From Clostridia bacterium (lineage in GTDB: Bacteria > Bacillota > Clostridia > UMGS1883), in assembly GCA_017472685.1 (NCBI GenBank), contig JAFUOO010000012.1:124001-188000 (forward strand): 64,000 nt of DNA, read 5' to 3'. The notes beneath the pieces were generated by a model. It had not been told where the DNA came from and ran no database searches. It worked only from the letters and a program-made list of their open reading frames with translations. Shown piece by piece: positions 42,513 through 51,340 of this stretch; position 1 is the first letter of the stretch; the number at the start of each line of letters is the position of its first letter. The position numbers were made by a program, and so were the translations under genes.

Positions 42513-43028
42513 CTATTTGATTTCAACAACTTTGATTTTTTCGGGCGGGATTGAGGTTTGTTCGGTTACAATTTCCGTAATAATACTAACCTGCATTTCA
42601 TCAAGGCTTTCAGCCTTAACCACAACATTTGCCTGGGAATTGTTTATGTAGCAAACCGCATCCGCGAAGCCTCTTGCCTTGATAAGATTTTCAATTGCTG
42701 TCTCGGTTTCGGTGTTGTCTGCCATTTCAAGAATTCCGCGTTGGGCAGTTTCTTTGCTTGTTACATCGGTATTTTCGTTGTTGATAATTTCGTTGAAGGT
42801 TTCAATGGATTTGCTTCTTCCGCTTTCACGTTCTAATCTGGCGCGGGAAAAGAAGTCGGTTTCGTAGCTATCCTCACCCATATTCCCCACAAGCTTAGCC
42901 TCCCCCATATAGCTTTCTGAGGCTTCATTGCTTATAAAACTGTTTTCGGACATGAAATTGAGATATCCTGCAAAGCATATAAGCAGTGCAAGCATAATAA
43001 GTGTAAGTTGTTTCTTTCTGAATACCAT
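42513..43028 (-). CDS. spoIIIAH: Stage III sporulation protein AH
   Basis: A 171-residue mother-cell protein. One TM helix (residues about 8-26) is followed by an extracytoplasmic YscJ/FliF-like ring domain (about 85-171; RGILEMADNTETETAIENLIKARG). In B. subtilis it meets SpoIIQ across the intermembrane space, forming the channel between mother cell and forespore. Last gene of the operon, immediately after spoIIIAG. Confidence 0.93.
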   Translation of the reverse strand: MVFRKKQLTLIMLALLICFAGYLNFMSENSFISNEASESYMGEAKLVGNMGEDSYETDFFSRARLERESGRSKSIETFNEIINNENTDVTSKETAQRGILEMADNTETETAIENLIKARGFADAVCYINNSQANVVVKAESLDEMQVSIITEIVTEQTSIPPEKIKVVEIK

Positions 43029-43510
43029 TATTTAATCTTCCTTTCAAATATTTTAATTCTGTGCGCATCGACACCCAAAAGTGCCGACACTGCCTCAGTA
43101 AGCTCTGTTTTTACTTTATCATTGCTACCTCCTTCAGCGGCTATTATAACCCCAAGGATTGACGGATATGTCTCCTCGATAATCATTGCATCTTCCCCGC
43201 CACCTTTTTGGTTTAATATGACGGTTTGCTCTCTGCCTTCAGCTTTGTCCTTAGCAAGCGTTACTCTGCCGTAATTTTTGGCAGTAATCATAACACTTAC
43301 TTTGCCGACTGAGGCAATTTCCGGCAAAATTTTTTCAAGCTTTTCTTCAAGTGTCCTGCAATAATCAAAGTCCTCCTCGATTACTGTAGGCTCTGTTTTT
43401 TCAGGCGAGATAGACGAGATAAAAATCAGTGCAATGCCCACCGCTCCCAATATGTATATGAGATTCTTTTTAGGAATATCTCTGAGAAGCTGTTTTAAAT
43501 CAGCCATCAT
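43028..43510 (-). CDS. spoIIIAG: Stage III sporulation protein AG
   Basis: A 160-residue protein with one TM helix (about residues 18-36) and a C-terminal ring-building domain (from LEKILPEIASVGKVSVMITAKNYG). It forms the large ring of the feeding channel. It begins inside the end of spoIIIAF (11-bp overlap). The first and second codons are both ATG, and the second has the better SD spacing. Confidence 0.93.
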   Translation of the reverse strand: MMADLKQLLRDIPKKNLIYILGAVGIALIFISSISPEKTEPTVIEEDFDYCRTLEEKLEKILPEIASVGKVSVMITAKNYGRVTLAKDKAEGREQTVILNQKGGGEDAMIIEETYPSILGVIIAAEGGSNDKVKTELTEAVSALLGVDAHRIKIFERKIK

Positions 43511-43943
43511 CCACTCCCCTTTTTACAAGTTCAATGTTTTCACAACCAAGTGTACTTTTAAGCTTTTCTTCTATGAGAATATCGGGCTTTTCACAATATA
43601 TCTTTACGGATTTTACTCTTCCGTCCGAAAATAGCTCAATAAATATTTCAGTATCTCCGGCAAAATATGTTTCAATATGCTTTCTTATATTGTCTTCATG
43701 AATTTTTAGTATATATGCATCACTTTTTGCCGTTATTTCTTCGTTTGATATTTCGCTGTCAAAAGAAAACCGGAACGGTTCGGTCTGTTTGAATTTTGTA
43801 ACAGGCGCTAAAAGAGCGCTCATAATCATAAAACCGAAAACAAGCTTCAGGTATTTCTTCATTGTTCCCTCGGGTATAATCATGTCGCTTACTATACATA
43901 GAAACGAAATTGAAACTATACTTACTATAAAGCTCTTTAGCAT
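43500..43943 (-). CDS. spoIIIAF: Stage III sporulation protein AF
   Basis: A 147-residue protein with two N-terminal hydrophobic helices (residues about 5-20 and 32-49; MKKYLKLVFGFMIMSALLAPV) and a soluble C-terminal domain. This order matches SpoIIIAF in B. subtilis. It starts where spoIIIAE ends. Confidence 0.9.
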   Translation of the reverse strand: MLKSFIVSIVSISFLCIVSDMIIPEGTMKKYLKLVFGFMIMSALLAPVTKFKQTEPFRFSFDSEISNEEITAKSDAYILKIHEDNIRKHIETYFAGDTEIFIELFSDGRVKSVKIYCEKPDILIEEKLKSTLGCENIELVKRGVDDG

Positions 43944-44989
43944 TACTTTATCCCCACAATCAAGGAAATTGATATTATCATCATCATTACGGTGGCGATA
44001 ACAGCGGCGTTTATCATGCTGAGGCTGTCCGCAACAGAAGAAAGTATGTTTATTGTTTTCGTATTGGCAACAGGCTCGCTCAATGCGGCGCTTATTCGTA
44101 TCATTATGATTGTGGCGGCAATTTTAACAACGGGCATTACGCACAGTGCCAATAGCGTAATAATTGCAGTTATCCCGACAGCATTCTTTAAAAGAATTGA
44201 TGCAGATACAACCGCACCCATTGCATCCGAAAGCGACCTGCCAACGAAGGGAACAATATTTGAAACAGCAAATTTAACCCCCTTGGCGCCCACAGAATCC
44301 AGCGAAGCGCCGGCAAATGAGCTTACCCCCAATAGCCCTGTAAAAAGCGTCATGATAAAGCCTAAGATGAAATTATAGGCTTTCTTTATCAGCTCACGGA
44401 ATTTTGTAAGCTGTATGGCATCGGTCAGCAAATCCACAAGCGATATGGCAAAATATGTAACCGACAAAGGAATAAGCACCCGTTGAAAAATTTCTGCAAA
44501 AACATTGCACATAAAATAAATAATAGGATTGGTTATAACCACAGTTTGGGTAAATCCGCTTCCTGCCGTAAGCGTCAGAAGCGCAGGAAGCACCGCAAAC
44601 ATAAGCTTTGTTATATCAGAGGATATATTGGCTGCATAATTGCCTGAGGTGAGAAAGATTTCTCCTGCCAAAGTTGCAGAAAGTGCAACAACTATCATTT
44701 CTGAGCCCAATGCCGTCGGCTTATTAAAAGAGGTGCGCAGATTTTCAAGAACTGCACTTATAAGGATAACAGCTACTATTACGCTGAGAATTCCAACGGC
44801 GCTATAAAGTTCATTTGCAAACAGATAAAACAGGTTGTTAAAAATTTCTTCCGGGTTAAAAATGTTTACTCCTGTTGAAATTTTGTCTGTAACTGAAGAA
44901 AAATCAAAGTCAGGATATACGCTGTTGAGGCTGTTATAACCATCCATGCTGAAGTTGTCAAGCTGTGGCATGTCTACAAAAGAATCCAT
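43943..44989 (-). CDS. spoIIIAE: Stage III sporulation protein AE
   Basis: A 348-residue polytopic membrane protein, the largest membrane subunit of the SpoIIIA complex. About eight helices follow an N-terminal soluble segment of around 70 residues. LGVSSFAGASLDSVGAKGVKFAVSNIVPFVGRSLSDAMGAV is the characteristic central region. Its length is shorter than the B. subtilis protein, mostly at the N-terminus, and a cleavable signal peptide is not obvious. Confidence 0.93.
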   Translation of the reverse strand: MDSFVDMPQLDNFSMDGYNSLNSVYPDFDFSSVTDKISTGVNIFNPEEIFNNLFYLFANELYSAVGILSVIVAVILISAVLENLRTSFNKPTALGSEMIVVALSATLAGEIFLTSGNYAANISSDITKLMFAVLPALLTLTAGSGFTQTVVITNPIIYFMCNVFAEIFQRVLIPLSVTYFAISLVDLLTDAIQLTKFRELIKKAYNFILGFIMTLFTGLLGVSSFAGASLDSVGAKGVKFAVSNIVPFVGRSLSDAMGAVVSASILLKNAVGITAIITLLALCVMPVVKIAATIIMIRISAALSEPVANTKTINILSSVADSLSMINAAVIATVMMMIISISLIVGIK

Positions 44990-44992
44990 ATA

Positions 44993-45382
44993 TTACCTCA
45001 ATAAATCAAGTATAAGTGAAAAAACATTTTCAACAATCGGCAACGCGATAAAAGCTACGGTAATTTTTCCAAGTGTTTCTACGTGCTTTGCAATAGCCCT
45101 TTCGCCCGATTCGTTGCATATATCTGCCGAGAATTCACACAGATAAGTTATGCCGATAATTTTCAGTATTGCAGTTACGTAATCCTCTGATATAGTTTCG
45201 ACTGCAGAAAACGCACGGATATCCTCTATTATGAGTACCAGTCTTGGCACTGCACCGAAAAGAAGAAACATACCTCCTGCAAGCGAAAGGCATAACGCAA
45301 AGTCTGTCCGTACCTGCTTTATGTAAAGCGACAAAAAAGATATGAGGATAGCACAACCAAAGTAAATTGCCACATTACTCAT
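44993..45382 (-). CDS. spoIIIAD: Stage III sporulation protein AD
   Basis: A 129-residue membrane protein with about four helices; ILKIIGITYLCEFSADICNESGE is the conserved core shared with stage III family members. It overlaps spoIIIAC by 4 bp and lies 3 bp before spoIIIAE. Confidence 0.92.
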   Translation of the reverse strand: MSNVAIYFGCAILISFLSLYIKQVRTDFALCLSLAGGMFLLFGAVPRLVLIIEDIRAFSAVETISEDYVTAILKIIGITYLCEFSADICNESGERAIAKHVETLGKITVAFIALPIVENVFSLILDLLR

Positions 45383-45573
45383 AGTCCGAATACCGACTTT
45401 ACGGTTGAAAACAGTGTTGCAATTTCTTCTACAAGCATTAAAAGAACTACAACCAATCCTGCAAGGGTTGTCATCAACGCTTGTTCATCACGACCCGATT
45501 TTGCAAGAAGTAAATTTAAAACAGCTACAATAATTCCAATGCCTGCAATTCTGAAAATTAAATCAATGTTCAT
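45379..45573 (-). CDS. spoIIIAC: Stage III sporulation protein AC
   Basis: A 64-residue protein with two TM helices and the conserved LLAKSGRDEQALM loop. Size and position are standard. It overlaps spoIIIAD by 4 bp. Confidence 0.93.
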   Translation of the reverse strand: MNIDLIFRIAGIGIIVAVLNLLLAKSGRDEQALMTTLAGLVVVLLMLVEEIATLFSTVKSVFGL

Positions 45574-45585
45574 ACACTACATTCC

Positions 45586-46068
45586 TTAAAGTAACAGTAT
45601 TATGAAGCCAATTCCCACTATTGCCCCACCGCTTTTATACAAACGATTTTTCATTATATATTCATTTTCCGCATCACAAATTCTCGCCTTGATGCTTTCA
45701 AGAAACAGTGCTGTGTTGGCGACCTGACAATTTACATCTTCCTTATTAAGGTTTTCTGCAAACGCAAAAATCACATCGCGGTCTTCTTTGTTAAGCGTTC
45801 CCATATTTTCAGCGGCCTTTTTCAATGCCTCCTCGGGCAGATATCCTTTTTTCTGAATGTATGAGTGTGCAGTTGAAAATAATTCGCCACGCATTCTGAA
45901 GCATTCGCATATATTTGCTGCCCGATATTCCAATTCTGTTTTTATATGTGTTGCCGAGCGGTATATTTCCCTTAATGCTTTTGTTCTTTCAGAAAGGTCT
46001 TTTGCCATAAGAAAGCCGGTAAGAACTGAAGAAGTAAGCACAGATATCATTCCGAACAATTTAACCAT
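45586..46068 (-). CDS. spoIIIAB: Stage III sporulation protein AB
   Basis: A 160-residue protein with TM helices at both ends (residues about 3-20 and 148-160) and a helical middle related to type II secretion F domains. Landmarks are LREIYRSATHIKTELEYRA and GTLNKEDRDVIF. It overlaps spoIIIAA by 8 bp. Confidence 0.92.
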   Translation of the reverse strand: MVKLFGMISVLTSSVLTGFLMAKDLSERTKALREIYRSATHIKTELEYRAANICECFRMRGELFSTAHSYIQKKGYLPEEALKKAAENMGTLNKEDRDVIFAFAENLNKEDVNCQVANTALFLESIKARICDAENEYIMKNRLYKSGGAIVGIGFIILLL

Positions 46069-46912
46069 TTAAATACTCCTTTGTATCTATAATTTTTTCT
46101 AACGTCCCCGGACCATTTTCAGCCGAAAGCACAATAATTTTTTCAATCATCTGTTCTTGTATAAGGTGCTTGAACACGCTGCGCTTTAAGATATCTTTCT
46201 CACTGTAGCCATGGGCTGTACATATTATTTTAACCCCGGAGTATATAAGCTTTGAAATAGCCTTTTCATCACCTTCTGTGCCGATTTCATCTGTGATGAT
46301 AATCTGCGGAGACATGCTTCGCAGCAGCATGCGCATTGCTTCATCCTTAGGTGCATTCCGCATAATAAACATATGCCCACATTGCATATTCTGCGGTATT
46401 ACCTCGCATCGCTCGTCTGCAATTGCTATGCGGTACTGTTTTCCAAGCTGTATGGCTATATCACGAAGAAGTGTGGTTTTGCCTGCACCCGGCGGAGCAA
46501 TAATAAGGCTGTTGAATAGTCTTCCGTTGTGTTTAATAATCGGAATTACTCTATCAGCAACTCCCGGAAGAAAACGCGTTATACGGATATTCATCGCAGT
46601 TATATCACGCAGATGAGATATTGTATTGTCACTTGATAAAACTGCAGTTCCCACAACCCCTACCCTTACACCGTTTTCCAAAGAGATATAGCCTTGTTTT
46701 AATGTGGATTGGTTTGCATATATGCTTCCGTTGCACATATTAGACAGTATTCGCTCAAACAACACTTCCGACACAAAACAGTCCGTGTCAACAGTACAAC
46801 CCGCTACACTCATATACATGTTAAAATTCTTTGCAATTGTTATATCTGTTACACTGTTTTTGTACAAATCAATTCTGTTGCACATTTCATCGGTAAGATA
46901 TTTTCTAAGCAT
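46061..46912 (-). CDS. spoIIIAA: Stage III sporulation ATPase AA
   Basis: A 283-residue secretion-type ATPase that should power the SpoIIIA-SpoIIQ apparatus in the mother cell. Walker A is APPGAGKTTLLRDIA (about residues 140-154). RIAIADERCEV, MRMLLRSMSPQIIITDEIGTEGDE (Walker B) and ICTAHGYSEKDILKR follow. The start is moved to 46912 because GGAGGAG lies nine bases upstream. It is the first gene of the complete eight-gene operon. Confidence 0.95.
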   Translation of the reverse strand: MLRKYLTDEMCNRIDLYKNSVTDITIAKNFNMYMSVAGCTVDTDCFVSEVLFERILSNMCNGSIYANQSTLKQGYISLENGVRVGVVGTAVLSSDNTISHLRDITAMNIRITRFLPGVADRVIPIIKHNGRLFNSLIIAPPGAGKTTLLRDIAIQLGKQYRIAIADERCEVIPQNMQCGHMFIMRNAPKDEAMRMLLRSMSPQIIITDEIGTEGDEKAISKLIYSGVKIICTAHGYSEKDILKRSVFKHLIQEQMIEKIIVLSAENGPGTLEKIIDTKEYLNG

Positions 46913-46934
46913 AGTATAGCTCCTCCACAGTTTA

Positions 46935-46962
46935 TATATATGGGACAAATTGTTATTTATGC
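46935..46962 (-). promoter_or_regulatory. Candidate sigma-E promoter of spoIIIA
   Basis: Minus-strand GCATAAA (46956-46962), a 13-base spacer, and CATATATA (46935-46942), similar to the GHATATT and CATACAHT elements of sigma-E. It is 23 bases before the spoIIIAA ATG. Expected by function, since spoIIIA is a sigma-E operon in B. subtilis, but the match is imperfect. Confidence 0.45.
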
Positions 46963-46997
46963 AAAAAAATAACGGATACCATTTAAGATATCCGTTA
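46963..46997 (-). terminator. Terminator after ridA
   Basis: A perfect 9-bp stem (TAACGGATA with TATCCGTTA) with a ten-base loop and a T7 tail on the minus strand. The tail abuts the candidate sigma-E promoter of spoIIIA. Confidence 0.88.
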
Positions 46998-47004
46998 ACT
47001 TTAG

Positions 47005-47379
47005 TTATATTTCTGCAATAACCTCAACTTCGACCAGAACGCCCTTAGGCAGCTCTGCAGCCGCAACGCAGCTACGTGCAGGCTTTGAAGTAAAGTATTT
47101 ACCGTATATTTCATTGAATGTGGCAAAATCGCTCATATTCTTCAAAAAACAGGTTGTCTTAACAGCCTTTTCAAAAGAGCTGCCTGCTGCCTCCAATACA
47201 GCACCAAGGTTTTTCATAACCTGTTCTGTCTGTTCTTCAATGGTAACAGCTTCAACATTGCCTGTTGCGGGGTTGATTGCAATCTGACCTGATGTGAAAA
47301 CAAAGTCTCCAACCTTCATTGCCTGAGAATAAGGGCCAATTGCCTCAGGTGCGTTTTTTGTATATACCTTTTCTGCCAT
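47005..47379 (-). CDS. ridA: RidA family enamine/imine deaminase
   Basis: A 124-residue protein that hydrolyses reactive 2-aminoacrylate and 2-aminobutenoate intermediates from PLP enzymes. The signatures are YTKNAPEAIGPYSQAMKVGDFVFTSGQIAI, the arginine in PARSCVAAAELPKGVLVEVEVIA, and the terminal glutamate region. It lies 12 bp after threonine ammonia-lyase, which generates those intermediates. Confidence 0.95.
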   Translation of the reverse strand: MAEKVYTKNAPEAIGPYSQAMKVGDFVFTSGQIAINPATGNVEAVTIEEQTEQVMKNLGAVLEAAGSSFEKAVKTTCFLKNMSDFATFNEIYGKYFTSKPARSCVAAAELPKGVLVEVEVIAEI

Positions 47380-47391
47380 TGTAATTTCTCC

Positions 47392-48585
47392 TTATACTAA
47401 TTTATATCCGTTATCAACAAGAGCCTTCTTAATTTCGTTGATATGCTCTTGGTTTCTTGTTTCCATGATAATTCTTAAGAAGCAACCGTTGATGTCGCTG
47501 TTTTCGTTTGCTCTTTCGTGATGAACGCTGGTTACGTTGCCGCCATGGTCAGCAATAATCTTGGAAACGCCAACAAGCTGACCGGGCTTATCCACAAGCT
47601 CAACAACCAGCTGACAGCTTCTGCCGCTCTTGAAGAGACCGCGCTTGATAACCCTTGAAAGGATTGTAACGTCAATGTTACCGCCGGAAACAACGCATAC
47701 AACCTTTTTGCCCTTTACGGGTACTTTATTGAAGAGAGCCGCCGCAACGCTTACAGCGCCCGCACCCTCGGCAATAAGCTTATGCTGTTCAATGAGCGTA
47801 AGAATAGCTGTTGAAATCTCGTCCTCTGTAACAGTTACAAGCTCATCAACGTATTTTTCGCACAGCTCAAAGGTGAGCTTTCCGGGCTCTTTTACTGCGA
47901 TGCCGTCGGCAATTGTCTTGACACTTTCAAGCTTTTCTATCTGGTGGTCGTGCACGGAGTTAACCATGCTGCTTGCGCCCTCAGCCTGAACGCCGTATAC
48001 CTTTATGTCGGGATTGAGGCTCTTTATTGCAAAAGCAACACCGGATATAAGTCCGCCACCGCCAACAGGAACGATAACTGCATCAACATCGCTGAGCTGG
48101 TCCAGGATTTCAAGACCGATTGTGCCCTGACCTGCAATAACCTGCTCGTCGTCAAAGGGATGGATAAAGGTGTAGCCCATTTCCTCCTTGAGTTCAAGTG
48201 CTCTGTTATACGCATCGTCGTAAACGCCCTTTACCATGCAAACCTCTGCGCCATAGCTCTTTGTTGCTTCAACCTTTGAAATGGGAGCTCCGTCGGGCAG
48301 GCAGATAAGTGACTTTATGCCTGCTTTCTGAGCTGCCAGAGCAACGCCCTGTGCATGATTGCCCGCAGAACAAGCTATAACGCCTCTTTCCTTCTCCTCT
48401 GCGCTAAGCTGAGAAATTTTGTAGTAAGCACCTCTTACCTTGAAAGAGCCTGTAATCTGCAGGTTTTCTGTTTTAAGATAAATATCACTCTCAGGATTTA
48501 TTTTAGGAGCCTTAATAAGGTCTGTGCTCCTTATTACGCTCTTTAAAACATGCTTTGCGTGATAAACCTTGTCCAATGTAACCAT
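47392..48585 (-). CDS. ilvA: Threonine ammonia-lyase
   Basis: A 397-residue PLP enzyme producing 2-oxobutanoate and ammonia from threonine. The PLP lysine is in QITGSFKVRGAYYKI, the glycine loop is VPVGGGGLISG and the phosphate-binding SAGNHAQGVALAA is present. A C-terminal ACT domain (residues about 325-397) is consistent with allosteric control. Its size matches the TdcB/short IlvA group with one ACT domain, so biosynthetic and catabolic roles both fit. It forms an operon with ridA behind a consensus promoter. Confidence 0.94.
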   Translation of the reverse strand: MVTLDKVYHAKHVLKSVIRSTDLIKAPKINPESDIYLKTENLQITGSFKVRGAYYKISQLSAEEKERGVIACSAGNHAQGVALAAQKAGIKSLICLPDGAPISKVEATKSYGAEVCMVKGVYDDAYNRALELKEEMGYTFIHPFDDEQVIAGQGTIGLEILDQLSDVDAVIVPVGGGGLISGVAFAIKSLNPDIKVYGVQAEGASSMVNSVHDHQIEKLESVKTIADGIAVKEPGKLTFELCEKYVDELVTVTEDEISTAILTLIEQHKLIAEGAGAVSVAAALFNKVPVKGKKVVCVVSGGNIDVTILSRVIKRGLFKSGRSCQLVVELVDKPGQLVGVSKIIADHGGNVTSVHHERANENSDINGCFLRIIMETRNQEHINEIKKALVDNGYKLV

Positions 48586-48602
48586 AAATACACCTTCTAA
48601 TT

Positions 48603-48634
48603 AAAAAAGTTGTATAGAATTATACAACTTTTTT
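48603..48634 (-). terminator. Terminator of the polysaccharide locus, overlapping the ilvA promoter
   Basis: A perfect 14-bp stem (AAAAAAGTTGTATA with TATACAACTTTTTT) around GAAT, with T6 on the minus strand. It ends transcription of the nucleotidyltransferase-like gene. The TATAAT -10 box of ilvA lies inside this stem-loop. Confidence 0.88.
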
Positions 48635-48647
48635 TCATAATTGTCAA
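48619..48647 (-). promoter_or_regulatory. Consensus promoter of ilvA-ridA
   Basis: Minus-strand TTGACA (48642-48647), a 17-base spacer and TATAAT (48619-48624), both perfect. The promoter starts 4 bases after the stop of the upstream gene and shares sequence with its terminator. Confidence 0.85.
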
Positions 48648-48650
48648 CTT

Positions 48651-49835
48651 TTAGATTATTTTATAATCCCTTAAAAGCTGAATTTTTTCATCTGCAATTT
48701 TTTCGCTCTTTAAAACATCATAGGTCTGCCCTGTTTTGGAGCGGAATGCGTACCGCACAATGCGCACAACCCACATAGCAGGCAAAAGGTACGGATGGTT
48801 ATGTAAAATGGTGTAATGCTCACGCATGGCTTCAACAGAAGGAAAAAGCATTTTAATTTTATTTGACTTTCCCTCTGCCTCTATTGCCGCCATAACCTTT
48901 ACCTTGCTGCCCATCTGCTCCGGATTTCCATTGCCGTAGGCACCTGCGGAAAATATATCCTCAAGAAGCCTTTCCGGGAAGGTTGTTCCAAAGGGGTTGT
49001 CTGCAGAAAAACCCATGTACCTGTTCCCGATTTCGACAATGTCACCGTACAGCTTGTGTGCATTTATACTCTCAATTGCATCATGAACACTTTTCCAATC
49101 AATTTTATCGTTATGTGCTTCGCCAAATTTAAAGATGTCAAGAATTTGTCTTGCACCAACGCCTGCCGTGGTAAAATGCTTGAACATATGATAGAAAAGG
49201 TATATATAATGCTCGGTGTAATCAAGTGTACAATACTTTTGTCCGTCAACTTCCATAACAATGGCATTTTCAAAGCACTTCCCGAAATACACATTCATTT
49301 TCCTGCGCAATTTATTCTCAGTGCCTATAATGTTAAGATGAATTTCAATGTTCAAGCCGTTCTGCCCCTTGAAGGTTATTTCCTGTATGCCGTCAAGGGT
49401 CTTTTCGTTGACATTTTCCTCGGGAATATATCCGTTATCTTTAAGGATTTCCGAAGCTTCGAAATAGTCTTCCTTCTTTATGAGAACATCCTCATCTCCA
49501 CTGGGGCGATGGTCGCATAATTCACCGTAAAGATTGCGGCAGATAATTCCTTTCAAAACAATGGGCTTTATGCCATTGTCCCAAAGGGTTTGATATATCT
49601 TTTTAAAGTTAGCTGTTCTTTTTGTTTGTGAAAACACAATTGAAAAAACCTTTGACTGTAAGCTTTTGTAGTTTTCGCTGTCAAACCCTTGAGCACCGCT
49701 TAAGTTTTCATAACAAAGCGGCAAAATACTGTGATAAGACGCCAACTTAAGAACAGCTTTCACATCAGTCTGCGAAATATCGTTATTAACTTTTCCGGAT
49801 AAACTTTTTAAAAATAAAAGCTGTTCTTTTGTCAT
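48651..49835 (-). CDS. Nucleotidyltransferase family protein (NTP_transf_5)
   Basis: A 394-residue protein of the uncharacterised nucleotidyltransferase family found in polysaccharide and natural-product loci. The core is PIVLKGIICRNLYGELCDHRPSGDEDVLIKKEDYFEA (about residues 90-125), in which SGDEDVL holds the acidic pair of the NTase fold, followed by YLFYHMFKHFTTAGVGARQILDI. The start at 49835 has GGTG six bases upstream. It is the last gene of the surface-polysaccharide operon. Its product is unknown. Confidence 0.82.
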   Translation of the reverse strand: MTKEQLLFLKSLSGKVNNDISQTDVKAVLKLASYHSILPLCYENLSGAQGFDSENYKSLQSKVFSIVFSQTKRTANFKKIYQTLWDNGIKPIVLKGIICRNLYGELCDHRPSGDEDVLIKKEDYFEASEILKDNGYIPEENVNEKTLDGIQEITFKGQNGLNIEIHLNIIGTENKLRRKMNVYFGKCFENAIVMEVDGQKYCTLDYTEHYIYLFYHMFKHFTTAGVGARQILDIFKFGEAHNDKIDWKSVHDAIESINAHKLYGDIVEIGNRYMGFSADNPFGTTFPERLLEDIFSAGAYGNGNPEQMGSKVKVMAAIEAEGKSNKIKMLFPSVEAMREHYTILHNHPYLLPAMWVVRIVRYAFRSKTGQTYDVLKSEKIADEKIQLLRDYKII

Positions 49836-49873
49836 GTTGTTCACCACTCTTATACCGTAATGGCATAACAGCG

Positions 49874-51340
49874 TTATGCCAACTTTTTCTTATGTAAAAT
49901 TTTCAATATTTCGGATTTGAGATACGTAAAATTTTTGTTTTTGAACAGTATTGAAAACAGTCCATAGCTTATGGCACCGAGGATAATCTGCGACACAAGT
50001 GTGATAAAGGGATGGAAAGCGGTGAAATAATCAAATCCCCAAACGACAATACCCATCATTAATGCTTCAATAACATTTTCACCGAAATCACGGAAAACCT
50101 CGCCGACATTATATCCAACAATTTTCTGACACACACCGCTATAAAGAATAACTCCGAATATACCAACCATTACTTCAGTTAACGCGATATACAATACACC
50201 ATGCCTGAGTGCCAGCAGCAAGGTTGCTATACCGAACAATCTGACGGGAATGTCCATCTTTAATACCGCATCGCTTCTGCCAACAGATTTAATTGCCTGA
50301 AGCATTGCTGTTTGTGCAGGGCGACAAAGAAGATTGAAGCATATAATTCTGAGATAAGGAACTATCGGCAACCATTTTTCTGTCAAAACAACTACTACAA
50401 AAGCATCAGCAACTGCTGCAAATCCGATTAAAAGAGGGCAGATTATATACGAACTCAGCTGAGTTGTACGCCTTGCGAGAGCTTTAACACGCTCAAGACT
50501 GTTCTGCTCCTGGCTCATTGCCGGGAATAGCGTGCTGTTTATTGCACTGTCGACATTAGTTATAATAAGATTTGGGAACTGGCTGCCTTTATTATAATAA
50601 GCCAGGTCGGTGCTTGTATAAAACTTGCCGATGGTCAGGCTTCGCAAATTGCTGTAAAGTGTAAGGAGCAAGCTTCGTGTAAGAAGCTTCCAGCCGTATT
50701 TAAACAGCGCCTTAAGCCTTTCAAAGGAAAAAGCAAGTTGAGGCCTCCATTTTACGGTAATAAATAAGACTATGGTCCCCATAATAGTGTTGATCATATA
50801 CTGAGCTACAAGTGCCCATATGCCAAAACCGTAATATGCCATTACAATACCTATAATCGCTGAAATTACAGTTCCGAACATCGTGGAAAAGAAGAACTTT
50901 TTGAAGATCATCTGTCTGGACACGTATGCCTGCTGCACAGAGTTAATTGCCGCAACAGGAATTCTTAATGACAGAACTCGCAGCACAGGCACCAGGATGG
51001 GCAAATTGTAAAACTCCGCAATTGGGACAGCAAGAAAGAAGAAGATAACGTATACAACTACTGAAAATGCTATTCCAAAATAGAATACTGTTGAAAAATC
51101 AATATCATCAGCATCCTTCTTTTGAATTAATGCAACACCGAAGCCTTCGCTGACAAAGACATTTGCTATTGTTATAAAGATTGTTACAAGCGATACTGCG
51201 CCATAATCTTCGGGCATCAGTAAACGCGCTAAAATAATTGATACTACTAACGAAACAATCTGCGCTGCCATTCTTTCTGAAAACTTCCAGAACAGCCCTG
51301 AAACAACCTTTTTCTTCACTGATTTACCATTTTCATTCAT
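49874..51340 (-). CDS. Polysaccharide flippase (Wzx/oligosaccharide repeat exporter)
   Basis: A 488-residue membrane protein of the MOP superfamily with about fourteen helices. It starts with SGLFWKFSERMAAQIVSLVVSIILARLLMPEDYG, the usual start of WzxC/TuaB-like proteins, and has GFGIWALVAQYMINTIMGTIVLF. It should flip lipid-linked oligosaccharide to the outer face. It overlaps the pyruvyl transferase gene upstream by 8 bp. Confidence 0.93.
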   Translation of the reverse strand: MNENGKSVKKKVVSGLFWKFSERMAAQIVSLVVSIILARLLMPEDYGAVSLVTIFITIANVFVSEGFGVALIQKKDADDIDFSTVFYFGIAFSVVVYVIFFFLAVPIAEFYNLPILVPVLRVLSLRIPVAAINSVQQAYVSRQMIFKKFFFSTMFGTVISAIIGIVMAYYGFGIWALVAQYMINTIMGTIVLFITVKWRPQLAFSFERLKALFKYGWKLLTRSLLLTLYSNLRSLTIGKFYTSTDLAYYNKGSQFPNLIITNVDSAINSTLFPAMSQEQNSLERVKALARRTTQLSSYIICPLLIGFAAVADAFVVVVLTEKWLPIVPYLRIICFNLLCRPAQTAMLQAIKSVGRSDAVLKMDIPVRLFGIATLLLALRHGVLYIALTEVMVGIFGVILYSGVCQKIVGYNVGEVFRDFGENVIEALMMGIVVWGFDYFTAFHPFITLVSQIILGAISYGLFSILFKNKNFTYLKSEILKILHKKKLA

